This document shows positions 37,291-47,116 of a stretch of DNA of 64,000 bases, in pieces. The notes below the pieces were generated by a model, which saw only the letters and a list, made by a program, of their open reading frames with translations, did not search any database and was not told the DNA's origin. This DNA comes from Neisseria subflava (GTDB taxonomy: Bacteria; Pseudomonadota; Gammaproteobacteria; Burkholderiales; Neisseriaceae): contig NZ_CP073117.1 of NCBI RefSeq assembly GCF_024205745.1, positions 2,108,001 to 2,172,000 on the forward strand, given 5' to 3'. Within the stretch, counting starts at the first letter, position 1, and every line of letters begins with the position of its first letter. Position numbers and translations under genes: made by a program.

Positions 37291-38024
37291 GCTGACGCTC
37301 CGGCATTGGCCTCATCAGGCGTTTCGGCCTTGCGCCATACACACGCTTCGCCTAAATCGTCCAAATATTTTTCATGGGCGGCCAACTCGTCCGCATTGGC
37401 TTTGATGACTTTTAACTGTGATGTCCGTTTGGTTTCCGCAATAACGGTTTGTTTGACTTCACCCTCTTCCTCCGCCTCACCGCCCATCAGGTCGAACTGC
37501 TGACGCGTCATAGCAAGATAGACTTCACCCAAAAGCTCGCAGTCGATTAACGCGCCGTGCAAGACACGTTTGCTGCGGTCAACGGAAAAGCGGTTACACA
37601 ACGCATCCAAGCTTGCCTTTTGCCCCGGAAACATTTCACGCGCCATGGCCAGCGTATCGGTGACTTTGCAACCGAGTTCCTCAACAGAAGGCAAACCCAT
37701 GCGGCGGAATTCCATATTCAGAAAGCCGACGTCAAACTTGGCATTATGGATAATCAGCTCTGCACCACGGATAAAGTCGGCAATCTGTTTACCCACTTGG
37801 GCAAACGGCGGTGCATTCTTCGCTTCCAATACTTCAATCGTCAAACCATGCACCTTCGCCGCTTCCTCCGGCATATCGCGCTCGGGGTGGACATATAAAT
37901 GAAGGTTGGAGTCGGTCATTTGGCGGTTGATCATTTCCAAGCCGGCAAATTCGACCAGACGGTCGCCGTTTTCAGGATAAAGACCCGTGGTTTCCGTATC
38001 GAGGATGATCTGACGTTGGCTCAT
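37287..38024 (-). CDS. dnaQ: DNA polymerase III epsilon subunit (proofreading exonuclease)
   Basis: A 245-residue 3'-5' DEDDh exonuclease. Exo I is IILDTETTGLYPENGDRLVE, Exo II is IIHNAKFDVGFLNMEFRR, and Exo III is HGALIDCELLGEVYLAM. The start MSQRQIIL at 38024 is preferred over a TTG six codons upstream. The C-terminal tail carries the likely alpha-binding region. It is translationally coupled to ispD. Confidence 0.96.
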   Translation of the reverse strand: MSQRQIILDTETTGLYPENGDRLVEFAGLEMINRQMTDSNLHLYVHPERDMPEEAAKVHGLTIEVLEAKNAPPFAQVGKQIADFIRGAELIIHNAKFDVGFLNMEFRRMGLPSVEELGCKVTDTLAMAREMFPGQKASLDALCNRFSVDRSKRVLHGALIDCELLGEVYLAMTRQQFDLMGGEAEEEGEVKQTVIAETKRTSQLKVIKANADELAAHEKYLDDLGEACVWRKAETPDEANAGASA

Positions 38025-38270
38025 GGTTGGTGGTTTCTGCAATTATCAAAACGCCTTGAATCATACTGAAGGCCGTCTGAAATGTATAGTCAGCAAAACT
38101 TTAGCTGCTTTTGAAATACCCTTTTATAGCTGGATTTTTTCGGACGGCCTTTATTCTTTTCTCATTTAATGGCCATCTATTACAACATTTTTGAGTATAA
38201 AACCCAATTTCTAGAAAATTTTTTAAATTTAATTTCCTTAATAATCAATACCTTACTTATAAATTAAATA
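38025..38270. other. Non-coding spacer between dnaQ and the Fur-box gene
   Basis: It contains a forward DUS (about 38071-38082) and a variant reverse DUS (CGGACGGCCT, near 38140-38149). The rest is AT-rich with no reading frame or RNA that I can support. Confidence 0.5.
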
Positions 38271-38295
38271 ATAGGAACAATTATCATTTGCAAAT
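38271..38295. promoter_or_regulatory. Fur-like box
   Basis: On the minus strand the site reads GCAAATGATAATTGTTCC, with AATGATAAT matching the core of the Fur consensus GATAATGATAATCATTATC. It overlaps the -35 of the promoter at 38288, as expected for iron repression. Confidence 0.5.
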
Positions 38296-38315
38296 TTAAA
38301 AAATCGCCGTATAAT
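38288..38315 (+). promoter_or_regulatory. Sigma-70 promoter of the gene at 38366
   Basis: TTGCAA (38288-38293), a 16-base spacer, then TATAAT (38310-38315). The transcript would start about 45 bases before the ATG, which has the strong ribosome binding site AAAGGAGAAG. Confidence 0.65.
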
Positions 38316-38365
38316 ACAACCCATCGAGACAAAACAACCGCACAACAGAATGAAAGGAGAAGAAA

Positions 38366-38842
38366 ATGCCCGAAAGTATTTTTAAGCAAGTCTCCCTTGA
38401 CATTCTGAGACTGCACCAACAAGCCATTCGCTCTTTAATCGCCACTAAGTGTTGCGACGAATGCGAAGTACACGACGCAGTATTCATTACTTTAGATGGC
38501 CGCTATTATGTTTGGCTTCCTTGTATGGGCAAATCGCCCCAATCAGAAACCGGCATCCTGCTGATTGAAGATGAAGACGGCAATACACGCTTGAGCTGGG
38601 TTGCCGATACACGCGAAGTCAAGCAAAAAGACAGTCTGTACAACCGCGTTGTTTCCGCTCTGCAACGAAAAATGCAGCGCACGAAAAACAAATTTATCCA
38701 GTCGGCAAACGCCCGATTGCTTGAGCTGACGCCGCAACAAGGCCGTCTGACGACAAACAGCAAAGATTTCTCGCTTTCACCACATGACCTGATGAAAGCA
38801 CTTTATCCGGCAACACATCAAATAGGAGAATTTGCCCTGTAA
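38366..38842 (+). CDS. Hypothetical protein, probably iron-regulated
   Basis: A 158-residue soluble protein with no signal peptide. It has a cysteine cluster (TKCCDECEVHD, 28-38) and a beta-rich core (VFITLDGRYYVWLPCMG; ILLIEDEDGNTRLSWVADTR) that vaguely recalls the split-barrel flavin/haem-binding fold of HugZ-type proteins, though I would not name it. The Fur-like box over its promoter suggests expression in iron limitation. The strong ribosome binding site supports the start. A DUS lies in frame at about 38741 (QGRLTT). It is followed by a terminator, so it is monocistronic. Confidence 0.7.
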   Translation: MPESIFKQVSLDILRLHQQAIRSLIATKCCDECEVHDAVFITLDGRYYVWLPCMGKSPQSETGILLIEDEDGNTRLSWVADTREVKQKDSLYNRVVSALQRKMQRTKNKFIQSANARLLELTPQQGRLTTNSKDFSLSPHDLMKALYPATHQIGEFAL

Positions 38843-38873
38843 CAGTTTTTGGTAGTGGTTTGTGTTCCTTTTG

Positions 38874-38906
38874 CGCCCCTTAAAATTTTAAAGGGGCGAT
38901 TTTTTT
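38874..38906 (+). terminator. Intrinsic terminator of the 38366 gene
   Basis: CGCCCCTTAAAA pairs with TTTTAAAGGGGCG, followed by a run of seven T. Confidence 0.85.
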
Positions 38907-38984
38907 GCCCCTACTTTTCAGACGGCCTAAACACCGGTTTTCCAGTACAATAAAGGCCGTTTGAACATTTCCTACTTTTCAACC

Positions 38985-39668
38985 ATGCAACTGCTCAAAT
39001 ACATCCAATCACAAGGCCTCGGCAGCCGCAAGCAATGCCAATGGCTGATAGACAATGACTGCATTGCCATCAACGGCGAAATCCATAATCGTGCCAAAGA
39101 CGATATCGATCCGTCTCAAGTACACACCCTGTCTGTTGACGGCGAAGAAATTGCCGCCGTACCCATGCCCTATTTCTACATTCTGCTTCATAAGCCTGCA
39201 GATTACGAGACTTCGCACAAACCTCAGCAATATCCAAGCATCTTCAGCCTGTTTCCCGACCACATGCGCAATATCGATATGCAGGCAGTCGGCCGCTTGG
39301 ATGCAGACACAACCGGCATTATTCTGATTACCAACGACGGGCAATTTAACCACCGAGTTACCTCGCCCAAACACAAAGTTCCGAAGCTCTACCGCGTCAC
39401 TTTGAAACATCCTACCGACGATACCCTTTGCACCACACTCAAAAACGGTGTCCTCCTGCATGACGATAATGAAACCGTCGCCGCAGCCGAAGCAGTATTG
39501 GCCGACCCAACCACATTGATGATGACCATTACCGAGGGTAAATACCATCAGGTCAAACGCATGGTTGCAGCAGCAGGCAACCGTGTCGAGCAGCTCCACC
39601 GTGAGAAATTTGGCGACTGGAATGTCGATGATTTAGCCGCCGGAGAATGGAAATTTATCCAGATTTAA
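38985..39668 (+). CDS. 16S rRNA pseudouridine synthase, RsuA family
   Basis: A 227-residue RsuA/RluB-type pseudouridine synthase. An N-terminal S4 domain (MQLLKYIQSQGLGSRKQCQW) is followed by the catalytic domain with GRLDADTTGIILITNDG, which contains the active aspartate, and GKYHQVKRMVAAAGNRVEQL. The family target is U516 of 16S rRNA, but related enzymes differ and the substrate is inferred. The ATG at 38985 is used, not the TTG at 38961, which falls in a degenerate DUS (GGCCGTTTGAA). Confidence 0.88.
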   Translation: MQLLKYIQSQGLGSRKQCQWLIDNDCIAINGEIHNRAKDDIDPSQVHTLSVDGEEIAAVPMPYFYILLHKPADYETSHKPQQYPSIFSLFPDHMRNIDMQAVGRLDADTTGIILITNDGQFNHRVTSPKHKVPKLYRVTLKHPTDDTLCTTLKNGVLLHDDNETVAAAEAVLADPTTLMMTITEGKYHQVKRMVAAAGNRVEQLHREKFGDWNVDDLAAGEWKFIQI

Positions 39669-39792
39669 AAAAATTCCAAATTTTTTTGATAAATTTTTAA
39701 ACAATATGGATTTTTTATTTATTTAAAATCAAATATTTAAACCTTATTATTTTTATTTAACAGAATTTAACACTGTGAAGACTGAACTATTG

Positions 39793-39798
39793 TATAAT
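39793..39798 (+). promoter_or_regulatory. -10 hexamer of candidate small RNA
   Basis: TATAAT, seven bases before the likely 5' end. No good -35 lies at 16-18 bases; an activator may be needed. Confidence 0.4.
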
Positions 39799-39804
39799 TC
39801 GCCT

Positions 39805-39910
39805 GTCTGAGTAACACTTGCTTCGAAAGAAGTGAGTAAGTGAGTAAGACGTTTTCCCCGTAATGTGTTTGGCCATCTATACTTTCCCCTTAGTATAGAT
39901 GGTTTTTTTT
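39805..39910 (+). ncRNA. Candidate small RNA with C-rich loops
   Basis: A roughly 105-base unit runs from just after TATAAT to a strong Rho-independent terminator (CCATCTATACT pairs with AGTATAGATGG, then eight T). The 5' half can fold as CACTT...AAGTG around TTCG. Two pyrimidine tracts are exposed, TTTTCCCCG (about 39852-39860) and the terminator loop TTCCCCTT (39884-39891), which complement Shine-Dalgarno sequences. There is no open frame. The design resembles the Neisseria sibling sRNAs NmsR/RcoF (gonococcal NgncR_162/163), but only one copy is present and the identity is an inference. Confidence 0.5.
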
Positions 39911-40450
39911 ATCTAAAATTTGGTAATCAAGCGGGCGTACTTTCAGACGGCCTTTCTCATCTAAAGAAGCCATCATTTCTAAACCCCATCTTCCACTCAT
40001 TAACTTGCATTATCCCTTTTCTCTTACTCGTCTCTTCCACATTAATCTATGCCGTTCCAATTTCAGACAAATCGTTTTATAGAAAGAAAAACCATCGGCG
40101 ACTACCCAAGCTAAGGTTACAGAATATTATTAGACAGCCTTAGAGAAATACCATCTTTGTTGCCGATATACTTGAAAGCACACCTTAGTGCTATCCAATC
40201 TCCTCACAACAACCCTTTCCCATATCCCACTTTTCAGACGGCCTTTATCGTTACGGCTCTTGCCATCATTCATACCACTTCAGACAAATTCTCTGTTTGC
40301 AGGTTTCAATACTAAGCAAACCAGAGAAACCCACTAAAAATTCTTTATTACATAGTTTTTTTAACTAAAATCCTTTTCCGACTTTAGTCAAGATTCGTTA
40401 AATCTTTGCGGTAAAATGTTGTCTTTATTTTTTTATGCATCTGAGTATTT
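39911..40450. other. 540-bp non-coding spacer before the SNF transporter
   Basis: It has reverse DUS copies near 39943-39954 and 40235-40246, both single. An open frame at 39865-40143 crosses the sRNA terminator and a DUS and has no ribosome binding site, so it is not called. The last 100 bases are AT-rich and must hold the transporter promoter (TAAAAT near 40412), but the -35 is unclear. Confidence 0.5.
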
Positions 40451-41815
40451 ATGTCTTCCAATCAACCCCGTCAAACCTGGTCCAACCGTTTAACTTACAT
40501 CCTTACCGTTGCCGGTGCGACTGTCGGCTTTGGCGCAACATGGCGTTTCCCGTATTTGGTTGGTGAAAACGGCGGCGGCGCGTATGTATTTCTGTTCTGT
40601 ATCGCCATGCTGGTCATCGGTATTCCGATGATTTTGGTGGAAAACGTCATCGGCCGCCGTAAAGGCGTGAACGCGCTGGATGCGTTTGGCGGTACAATGA
40701 ATGGCAAACCCGTTGCCAAAGTTTGGAAATTGGTCGGTTGGATGGGCTTACTCGGCGCATTCGGCATTATGGCCTATTACATGGTACTCGGCGGCTGGGT
40801 TATCAGCTACATCGTCAATATCATAGGCGGTAATTTGGACATTTCCAGCCCGGTTTCTGGCGAAGTTACCAAAAGCTTCTTTACCGAACACATCGAAAAC
40901 AGCCCTTGGGAAATTGCTTTCTACACCTTCCTATTTGTGGTTGTGAACCAATGGATCTTGGTCAAAGGCGTGATCGGCGGTATTGAAAAAGCGGCAAAAT
41001 ACCTGATGCCGCTGCTGTTTTTATTCCTGATTGCCATGGTTGTGCGCAATGTTACCCTGCCGGGCGCAATGGAAGGCATTACCTTCTATCTGAAACCTGA
41101 CTTCAGCAAAATTACAGCCGAACTGTTCGTCTTCGTTTTGGGACAAGTATTCTTCGCCTTGAGCTTGGGTTTCGGCGTGATGATTACGTTATCCAGCTAT
41201 CTGGATAAAAACGAAAATCTGGTTCAGACGGCAGTGATTACCGCAATTACCAATACTTTGATTGCCGTGTTGGCCGGCTTTATGATTTTCCCTTCCCTCT
41301 TCAGCTTTGGCGTTGCCCCTAACTCGGGCCCGACTTTGGTATTCCAAAGCCTGCCGATCGTGTTTTCCAATATGTGGGCAGGCCCCGTGTTCGCCGTGAT
41401 TTTCTTCTCTCTGCTTCTGATTGCCGCGCTGACCACTTCTCTAACCATTTATGAAGTGTTGATTACGACCATTCAGGAAAAAACCAAAATCCGCCGCGCA
41501 GCCGCGATTACCATCGTACTGGCAGGTATTTTTATCTTCGGCAATATCCCTTCCATCTTGAGCTACGGCCCATGGAAAGATATTTCCGTGTTTGGTAAAA
41601 ACATTTTTGATGCCTTTGACTATATCAGCGGCAACATCCTGTTTATGCTGACTGCGCTTGGCTCTGCCTTGTTTGTCGGTTTCGTGATGAAAGATGAAGC
41701 GAAGGACGAATTGCTCTACAAAGGCAACCATACCACCGTCAATATCTGGTTTGCCTATGTAAAATACCTCGTGCCGTTGGTCATTCTGCTGATTTTCATC
41801 AGCAACCTATTCTAA
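40451..41815 (+). CDS. Sodium-dependent neurotransmitter-symporter-family (SNF) transporter
   Basis: A 454-residue inner-membrane LeuT-fold protein. Helix 1 has the family pattern LTYILTVAGATVGFGATWRF with the unwound Gly-rich sodium-binding site, followed by PYLVGENGGGAYVFLFCIAM. Twelve helices are predicted, and the tail is VPLVILLIFISNLF. Bacterial members carry amino acids with sodium; the substrate here is not known. It is preceded by the candidate sRNA region. Monocistronic, ending at a paired DUS shared with dld. Confidence 0.93.
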   Translation: MSSNQPRQTWSNRLTYILTVAGATVGFGATWRFPYLVGENGGGAYVFLFCIAMLVIGIPMILVENVIGRRKGVNALDAFGGTMNGKPVAKVWKLVGWMGLLGAFGIMAYYMVLGGWVISYIVNIIGGNLDISSPVSGEVTKSFFTEHIENSPWEIAFYTFLFVVVNQWILVKGVIGGIEKAAKYLMPLLFLFLIAMVVRNVTLPGAMEGITFYLKPDFSKITAELFVFVLGQVFFALSLGFGVMITLSSYLDKNENLVQTAVITAITNTLIAVLAGFMIFPSLFSFGVAPNSGPTLVFQSLPIVFSNMWAGPVFAVIFFSLLLIAALTTSLTIYEVLITTIQEKTKIRRAAAITIVLAGIFIFGNIPSILSYGPWKDISVFGKNIFDAFDYISGNILFMLTALGSALFVGFVMKDEAKDELLYKGNHTTVNIWFAYVKYLVPLVILLIFISNLF

Positions 41816-41830
41816 CAAGCAAGCATATAA

Positions 41831-41861
41831 AAAGGCCGTCTGAAATGTTCAGACGGCCTTT
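41831..41861. terminator. Paired-DUS terminator between SNF transporter gene and dld
   Basis: AAAGGCCGTCTGAA faces TTCAGACGGCCTTT with a 3-base loop. Convergent genes. Confidence 0.85.
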
Positions 41862-41876
41862 GTTTTTTACTATGCT

Positions 41877-43568
41877 TTATTCAGCCCAGTTTTTCTTCTT
41901 ACTGGTTTTACCGATACCTGGATTGAAGCTGTTGGTCGGGTCAAGTCTTTTATAGAACTGTTTCAGTGCGGGCTTGGCCTCATACAGATGACCGACGTTG
42001 TGCTCGGCAGGATATTGCGCGCCGCGTTGGTCAAGCAGATGGAGCATTTCATGTTCCAAAGCCATGCAGTCGTTGCCTTTTTTAATGATGTAGTCCTGAT
42101 GGAACACATGACACATAAAATGTCCGTAATACAATTTATGGATGATTTTATTGTCAATTTCAGGCGGCAGTGTTTCAAACCAATCACGATCATCACGGCG
42201 CAAGGCGATATCGAGTGCAACCAAATCTTCTACCTCGTCATCATGCACGGCACGATAGCGAATCGCGGCAGAAGCCACGGCGAAACGATGCAACATGGCC
42301 GCCTGCGTTTCTTCGGCATTACATTCAAAGAATGCGCCGCCATGGGTTGCAAAATATTCCTTCAAGAAAGCACGCGCTTCTTCTACGCCCTCGCCACCCA
42401 TTTTTAAAATCAGGTGATGTTCATATTTATCCCGATAGTTGCGCATAGACTTCGGCAAGTGATCGGGCAAAATTTTACTGATCAGTTGCATGAATTTATC
42501 AGAGAAGTGTTTTGGTAAGAAACTTATCTTTTTGCTGAATCTATCCACACGGGCCTTCAGGTCAAACAGTTTCGGAAGTTGGTGGGTACCGAACGTCTTG
42601 ATGATATAAAACGTATCTTTACCATAAATGGCAGCAATATCAAAAGCATGACGATGGATATACTCACCGGAAATAGGCAGGTTTTTAAACTCGCTCAAAG
42701 CAGCACGACGAATATCGGTCAGCTCATTAATATCATTGGTGCCGATATAGAAGACGGCAGTCTGTTTTTCTTGTGGGAACGTATCCAAGCGTACGGCAAA
42801 CACCATCAGCTTGCCCGCGCAACCTGATGCTTCGTAGTGACGCGCAGGGTCGGCATTAAAACGGGCGGCAGTCGGTTCATTCACTTGGCGGACATGATCG
42901 CAGTACGCATGGTCATGCCCTTTGCCGGCATCTTGCGTAATGTCTTTTCGCTGATAATGGAAACCTTGCAAGTTGGTCAAAATTTCTTCAGGGGTTTCGC
43001 CCAAATCAATGCCCAAATGGTTGACCAGCTCCAGTTTGCCCTCTTCGTTGATTTGCGCAAACAGGGCCATTTCCGTATAAGCCGGGCCACGCTGTACCAG
43101 TGCGCCACCCGAGTTATTACATACGCCACCCAATACAGATGCGCCGATACAGGACGAACCGATCACTGAGTGCGGCTCACGGCCTAAAGGTTTCAGCAGC
43201 AGCTCCAATTGATTCAAGGTAGAACCGGGCAGGCAGACAACCTGTTCGTTATTGTTAATCGGCTGAATGATGTTCAGACGCATGGTATTCACAATCACGA
43301 TATCGCGGTCGTAATCATTGCCGTCAGGAGTCGAGCCGCCAGTCAAACCGGTATTGGCGGCCTGCGTAATCACGATAACATCAGCCTCAACACACGCCTG
43401 CAAGATTTGCCACATTTCCAAAACCGTACCCGGACGGACAACAGCTAGCGCCTTGCCCTCGCCAAAACGGTAGCCTTGACGGTATTGTTCAGTTTTTGCC
43501 GGGTCTGTGATGATATATTTTTCGCCGACGGTTTGCGTCAGCCGACTGATTAATTGTGTAGCATTCAT
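41877..43568 (-). CDS. dld: Quinone-dependent D-lactate dehydrogenase
   Basis: A 563-residue FAD-dependent respiratory enzyme on the inner membrane that oxidises D-lactate to pyruvate and feeds electrons to quinone. The FAD-binding PCMH domain carries VITQAANTGLTGGSTPDG and SVIGSSCIGASVLGGVCNNS; the C-terminal half (FMCHVFHQDYIIKKGNDCMA onward) is the Dld-specific membrane-binding/cap region. The length matches the E. coli type (about 570). A strong ribosome binding site AAGGAG lies six bases from the ATG at 43568. Lactate is a main carbon source of Neisseria on mucosa. Confidence 0.96.
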   Translation of the reverse strand: MNATQLISRLTQTVGEKYIITDPAKTEQYRQGYRFGEGKALAVVRPGTVLEMWQILQACVEADVIVITQAANTGLTGGSTPDGNDYDRDIVIVNTMRLNIIQPINNNEQVVCLPGSTLNQLELLLKPLGREPHSVIGSSCIGASVLGGVCNNSGGALVQRGPAYTEMALFAQINEEGKLELVNHLGIDLGETPEEILTNLQGFHYQRKDITQDAGKGHDHAYCDHVRQVNEPTAARFNADPARHYEASGCAGKLMVFAVRLDTFPQEKQTAVFYIGTNDINELTDIRRAALSEFKNLPISGEYIHRHAFDIAAIYGKDTFYIIKTFGTHQLPKLFDLKARVDRFSKKISFLPKHFSDKFMQLISKILPDHLPKSMRNYRDKYEHHLILKMGGEGVEEARAFLKEYFATHGGAFFECNAEETQAAMLHRFAVASAAIRYRAVHDDEVEDLVALDIALRRDDRDWFETLPPEIDNKIIHKLYYGHFMCHVFHQDYIIKKGNDCMALEHEMLHLLDQRGAQYPAEHNVGHLYEAKPALKQFYKRLDPTNSFNPGIGKTSKKKNWAE

Positions 43569-43675
43569 TGCATACTCCTTAAGAAATGAATATATTTATT
43601 AAATTACAAATATTGTAGTAATCCCTTTTATCAAAGTAAAGGCAAACTCATTTTTAAATTCATCATTCAAATAAA

Positions 43676-43710
43676 CAAAAGGCCGTCTGAAATTTTCAGA
43701 CGGCCTTTTG
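43676..43710. terminator. Paired-DUS terminator of pnp
   Basis: CAAAAGGCCGTCTGAAA faces its exact complement TTTCAGACGGCCTTTTG with a single-base loop. Confidence 0.85.
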
Positions 43711-43731
43711 TTTCAAGCTTGCACAATCAAA

Positions 43732-45852
43732 TTATTCAGCTGCTTTCTCTTCGCGAGCAGGCGCTTCTAGCAAAGCTTTGATAGACAGGCGTACTCGGCC
43801 GCGATCGTCTACTTCCAATGCTTTAACGTTCACAACCTGACCTACTTGCAGGTAGTCGCTGACATTGCGTACGCGCTCGTGGGCGATTTGGCTGATGTGT
43901 ACCAAACCGTCTTTGCCCGGCATCACGCTGACAATCGCGCCAACGTTGTTGTCGAGGATTTTAACCACAGTACCTTCGTACACTTTGCCCACTTCCACTT
44001 CGGCAGTAATTTCTTCGATGCGTTTTTTCGCTGCATCGCCTGCTTCTTGAGTAGTCGCAGCGATTGTGATGGTACCGTCTTCAGCGATATTGATTTCAGT
44101 ACCGGTTTCAGCAGTAATCGAACGAATGGTTTCACCACCTTTACCAATCACATCACGGATTTTATCTTGATTGATTTTCATAGTGAACAAGCGTGGCGCG
44201 TGTGCAGATAGCTCTTGTGGGCCTGCAACGGCGGCTTTCATCTGATCCAAGATGTGCAAACGTGCTTCTTTGGCTTGAGCCAAAGCAATTTGCATGATTT
44301 CTTTGGTAATACCTTGGATTTTGATGTCCATTTGCAACGCGGTCACACCTTCGGTTGTACCGGCCACTTTAAAGTCCATATCGCCCAAGTGGTCTTCGTC
44401 GCCCAAGATGTCGGTCAGGACGGCAAATTTGTTGTTGTCCAAAATCAGACCCATGGCGATACCGGCAACGTGTGCTTTCAAAGGCACACCGGCAGACAAC
44501 AGGCTCAAGCAGCCGCCGCAGACGGAAGCCATAGAGGAAGAGCCGTTGGATTCGGTAATTTCAGAAACCACGCGCATGGTGTAGCTGAAATCTTCAGGTT
44601 CTGGCAATACGGCCAACAATGCACGTTTAGCCAAGCGGCCGTGACCGATTTCACGACGTTTTGGCGCACCTACGCGACCCACTTCACCGGTAGAGTATGG
44701 AGGGAAGTTGTAGTGCAGCATGAAGCGGTCGGTGTATTCGCCGGACAGCGCATCAATGATTTGCTCGTCGCGTGAAGTACCCAAAGTTGCAACCGCCAAA
44801 GCTTGGGTTTCGCCACGGGTAAACAGTGCAGAACCGTGAGTACGCGGCAATACGCCGGTTTGAATGTTCAACGGACGAACAGTGCGGGTGTCGCGACCGT
44901 CGATACGCGGTTGGCCGTCCAAAATTTGGCTGCGGACAACATCGGCTTCCAAGTGTTTGAAAATGCCTTTAATTTCATTGGCTGCCAAAGTGTCGGTTTC
45001 TTCGGTAATCAAGGCTTCTTTTACAGCATTCCAAGCTTCGTCCAATTTGGCAGAACGCGCTTGTTTTTGACGGATTTTGAACGCTTCTTTAATGGTTTCG
45101 CCGGCAATTTCGCGTACTTTTGCAACCAATTCTTCATTGGTTTCAGGTGCTTTCCAATCCCAAACTTCCGGGTTGACTTCGTCGGCAAACTCATTGATGG
45201 CGTTAATGGCCACTTGCATTTGATCATGACCGTAAACAACCGCACCCAACATCACTTCTTCAGACAAGATGTCGGCTTCGGATTCCACCATCAACACGGC
45301 TTTAGAAGTACCGGCAACAACCAAGTCCAATTGTGATTTCGCCAATTCGGCTTTAGTCGGGTTCAGAACGTACACGCCGTTTACATAACCCACGCGCGCC
45401 GCACCAATCGGGCCGGCAAACGGTACGCCGCTCAACACCAGCGCGGCAGATGCGCCCAGCATTGCAGGAATGTCAGAATCGATTTCAGGGTCAACAGACA
45501 CCACCATCGCTACGATTTGGATGTCGTGGTAGAAACCTTCAGGGAACAGAGGACGGATCGGACGGTCGATCAAACGGCTGGTCAGGATTTCTTTTTCGCT
45601 TTGTTTGCCTTCGCGTTTGAAGAAACCGCCGGGGATTTTACCTGCTGCATAAGTACGCTCGAGGTAATCAACAGTTAGAGGGAAGAAGTCTTGGCCTTCT
45701 TTCACTTCTTTGTTGGTGGTAACGGCAACCAAAACAACAGTGTCGCCCATGGATACTTTAACGGCAGCTGCGGCTTGGCGGGCGATTTCGCCGGTTTCCA
45801 AAGTAACGGTTTGATTACCGTATTGGAAGGTCTTAACGTGTTTATTGAACAT
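43732..45852 (-). CDS. pnp: Polynucleotide phosphorylase
   Basis: A 706-residue trimeric 3'-5' phosphorolytic exoribonuclease and degradosome partner. Two RNase PH domains (first with [17 protein letters not shown]; second with [20 protein letters not shown] and [20 protein letters not shown]) are followed by a KH domain ([20 protein letters not shown]) and an S1 domain ([20 protein letters not shown]). The start [10 protein letters not shown] at 45852 follows AAGGAACA. rpsO, the usual upstream neighbour, is not here; the upstream spacer carries a DUS. Confidence 0.97.
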   Translation of the reverse strand: MFNKHVKTFQYGNQTVTLETGEIARQAAAAVKVSMGDTVVLVAVTTNKEVKEGQDFFPLTVDYLERTYAAGKIPGGFFKREGKQSEKEILTSRLIDRPIRPLFPEGFYHDIQIVAMVVSVDPEIDSDIPAMLGASAALVLSGVPFAGPIGAARVGYVNGVYVLNPTKAELAKSQLDLVVAGTSKAVLMVESEADILSEEVMLGAVVYGHDQMQVAINAINEFADEVNPEVWDWKAPETNEELVAKVREIAGETIKEAFKIRQKQARSAKLDEAWNAVKEALITEETDTLAANEIKGIFKHLEADVVRSQILDGQPRIDGRDTRTVRPLNIQTGVLPRTHGSALFTRGETQALAVATLGTSRDEQIIDALSGEYTDRFMLHYNFPPYSTGEVGRVGAPKRREIGHGRLAKRALLAVLPEPEDFSYTMRVVSEITESNGSSSMASVCGGCLSLLSAGVPLKAHVAGIAMGLILDNNKFAVLTDILGDEDHLGDMDFKVAGTTEGVTALQMDIKIQGITKEIMQIALAQAKEARLHILDQMKAAVAGPQELSAHAPRLFTMKINQDKIRDVIGKGGETIRSITAETGTEINIAEDGTITIAATTQEAGDAAKKRIEEITAEVEVGKVYEGTVVKILDNNVGAIVSVMPGKDGLVHISQIAHERVRNVSDYLQVGQVVNVKALEVDDRGRVRLSIKALLEAPAREEKAAE

Positions 45853-46041
45853 CATTGTTCCTTTCAAAATACCGCACTGCTAAAACACTAATAATGCACA
45901 CTAAAATCCGAATGTGCATAGTTAGGGTTTCAGACCGTGCGGCAGGTTATAAACAAGCTTTCAGACGGCCTTTAAAGGCGCTGAAAACAACTCTCGATTA
46001 TAAAGGCAACTATCCTTAAAATCCAGTATTTATACAATAAA

Positions 46042-46077
46042 AAGGCCGTCTGAAACATATCTCTTTCAGACGGCCTT
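46042..46077. terminator. Paired-DUS terminator downstream of purC
   Basis: AAGGCCGTCTGAAA faces TTTCAGACGGCCTT with an 8-base loop. It ends purC. Confidence 0.8.
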
Positions 46078-46089
46078 CAAACTTAAAAA

Positions 46090-46953
46090 TCAATCCTGAG
46101 TCAGCAAAGTCAATGCTTCCTGATATTTTTCGACTGTTTTCTGAATCACATCGGCAGGCACTTTAGGTGCAGGCGCTTTTTTATTCCAACCGCTTTGCTC
46201 CAGCCAGTCGCGGACAAATTGTTTGTCAAAAGACGGCGGATTAGTGCCGACTTTGTATTGGTCCGCAGGCCAAAAACGACTGGAGTCAGGCGTCAACACT
46301 TCGTCCATCAAAGTCAGCGTACCTTCTTCATCCAAACCAAATTCAAACTTGGTATCGCAAATAATAATACCGCGAGATTTGGCATATTCGGCCGCTTCTG
46401 TATAAAGCTGAATCGCTTTAGCGCGCACTTCCGCCGCCAATTCTTTTCCGATAATGCGTTCGCATTCTTCAAAACTAATGTTTTCATCATGATTGCCAAC
46501 CTCAGCTTTGGTCGATGGCGTAAAAATCACTTCAGGCAGTTGTTGCGCTTCCTGCATACCTTCAGGCAGTTGAATACCGCAAACAGAGCCTGTCTTTTGA
46601 TAATCTTTCCAACCGCTGCCTGCCAGATAACCGCGCACAATAGCTTCTACTTTCACCGGAGTGAGCTTTTTAGCCACGACGGCGCGTTTTTCTAAAACTT
46701 TGGCTTCGTTTTCAGGCAAAACATCGTAAACCGTATGGCCGGTGAAATGGTTAGGCATGATATGGGCCAGTTTTTTAAACCAAAAATTGGAAATCTGCGT
46801 CAGAATCTCCCCTTTACCCGGAATCGGGTCATCCAAAATCACATCGAATGCAGACAGTCGGTCGGAGGCAACCATCAACATACGTTTATCGTCAATTTCG
46901 TATAAATCGCGTACTTTGCCGGAGTAGATTTTTTTCAAGCTGATTTCAGACAT
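46090..46953 (-). CDS. purC: SAICAR synthetase (phosphoribosylaminoimidazole-succinocarboxamide synthase)
   Basis: A 287-residue ATP-dependent enzyme of purine synthesis that joins aspartate to CAIR. It begins with [20 protein letters not shown] and includes [20 protein letters not shown], the ribose-phosphate and ATP loop, [20 protein letters not shown] and [17 protein letters not shown]. The longer form (about 290 residues) is normal in proteobacteria of this group. It is monocistronic. Confidence 0.97.
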   Translation of the reverse strand: MSEISLKKIYSGKVRDLYEIDDKRMLMVASDRLSAFDVILDDPIPGKGEILTQISNFWFKKLAHIMPNHFTGHTVYDVLPENEAKVLEKRAVVAKKLTPVKVEAIVRGYLAGSGWKDYQKTGSVCGIQLPEGMQEAQQLPEVIFTPSTKAEVGNHDENISFEECERIIGKELAAEVRAKAIQLYTEAAEYAKSRGIIICDTKFEFGLDEEGTLTLMDEVLTPDSSRFWPADQYKVGTNPPSFDKQFVRDWLEQSGWNKKAPAPKVPADVIQKTVEKYQEALTLLTQD

Positions 46954-47033
46954 TTCGGGTATCTCTTAGATAGACAGAAGAATACGGTATTTTAGCCCAA
47001 TTTGGAATTTTTCGTCAGATTGTTTACAAAATA

Positions 47034-47074
47034 AAGGCCGTCTGAAACCTTATATTTTGGTTTCAGACGGCCTT
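47034..47074. terminator. Paired-DUS structure between the RTX gene and purC
   Basis: AAGGCCGTCTGAAACC faces GGTTTCAGACGGCCTT. It lies 40 bp downstream of the RTX gene stop, on the path toward purC. Confidence 0.8.
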
Positions 47075-47116
47075 ATCCGTTGATTTCATGGAGGACCCCT
47101 GAAAATCACCATCCTA

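Noticed and set aside
35377-38024. Possible single operon dnaQ-ispD-ispF-rpiA with a novel link
   Set aside because: ispD-ispF linkage is common and dnaQ next to it is simply a tight gene arrangement; nothing points to a special system.
39865-40143. 92-codon plus-strand frame upstream of the SNF transporter
   Set aside because: It crosses the terminator and a DUS; no ribosome binding site and no recognisable product.
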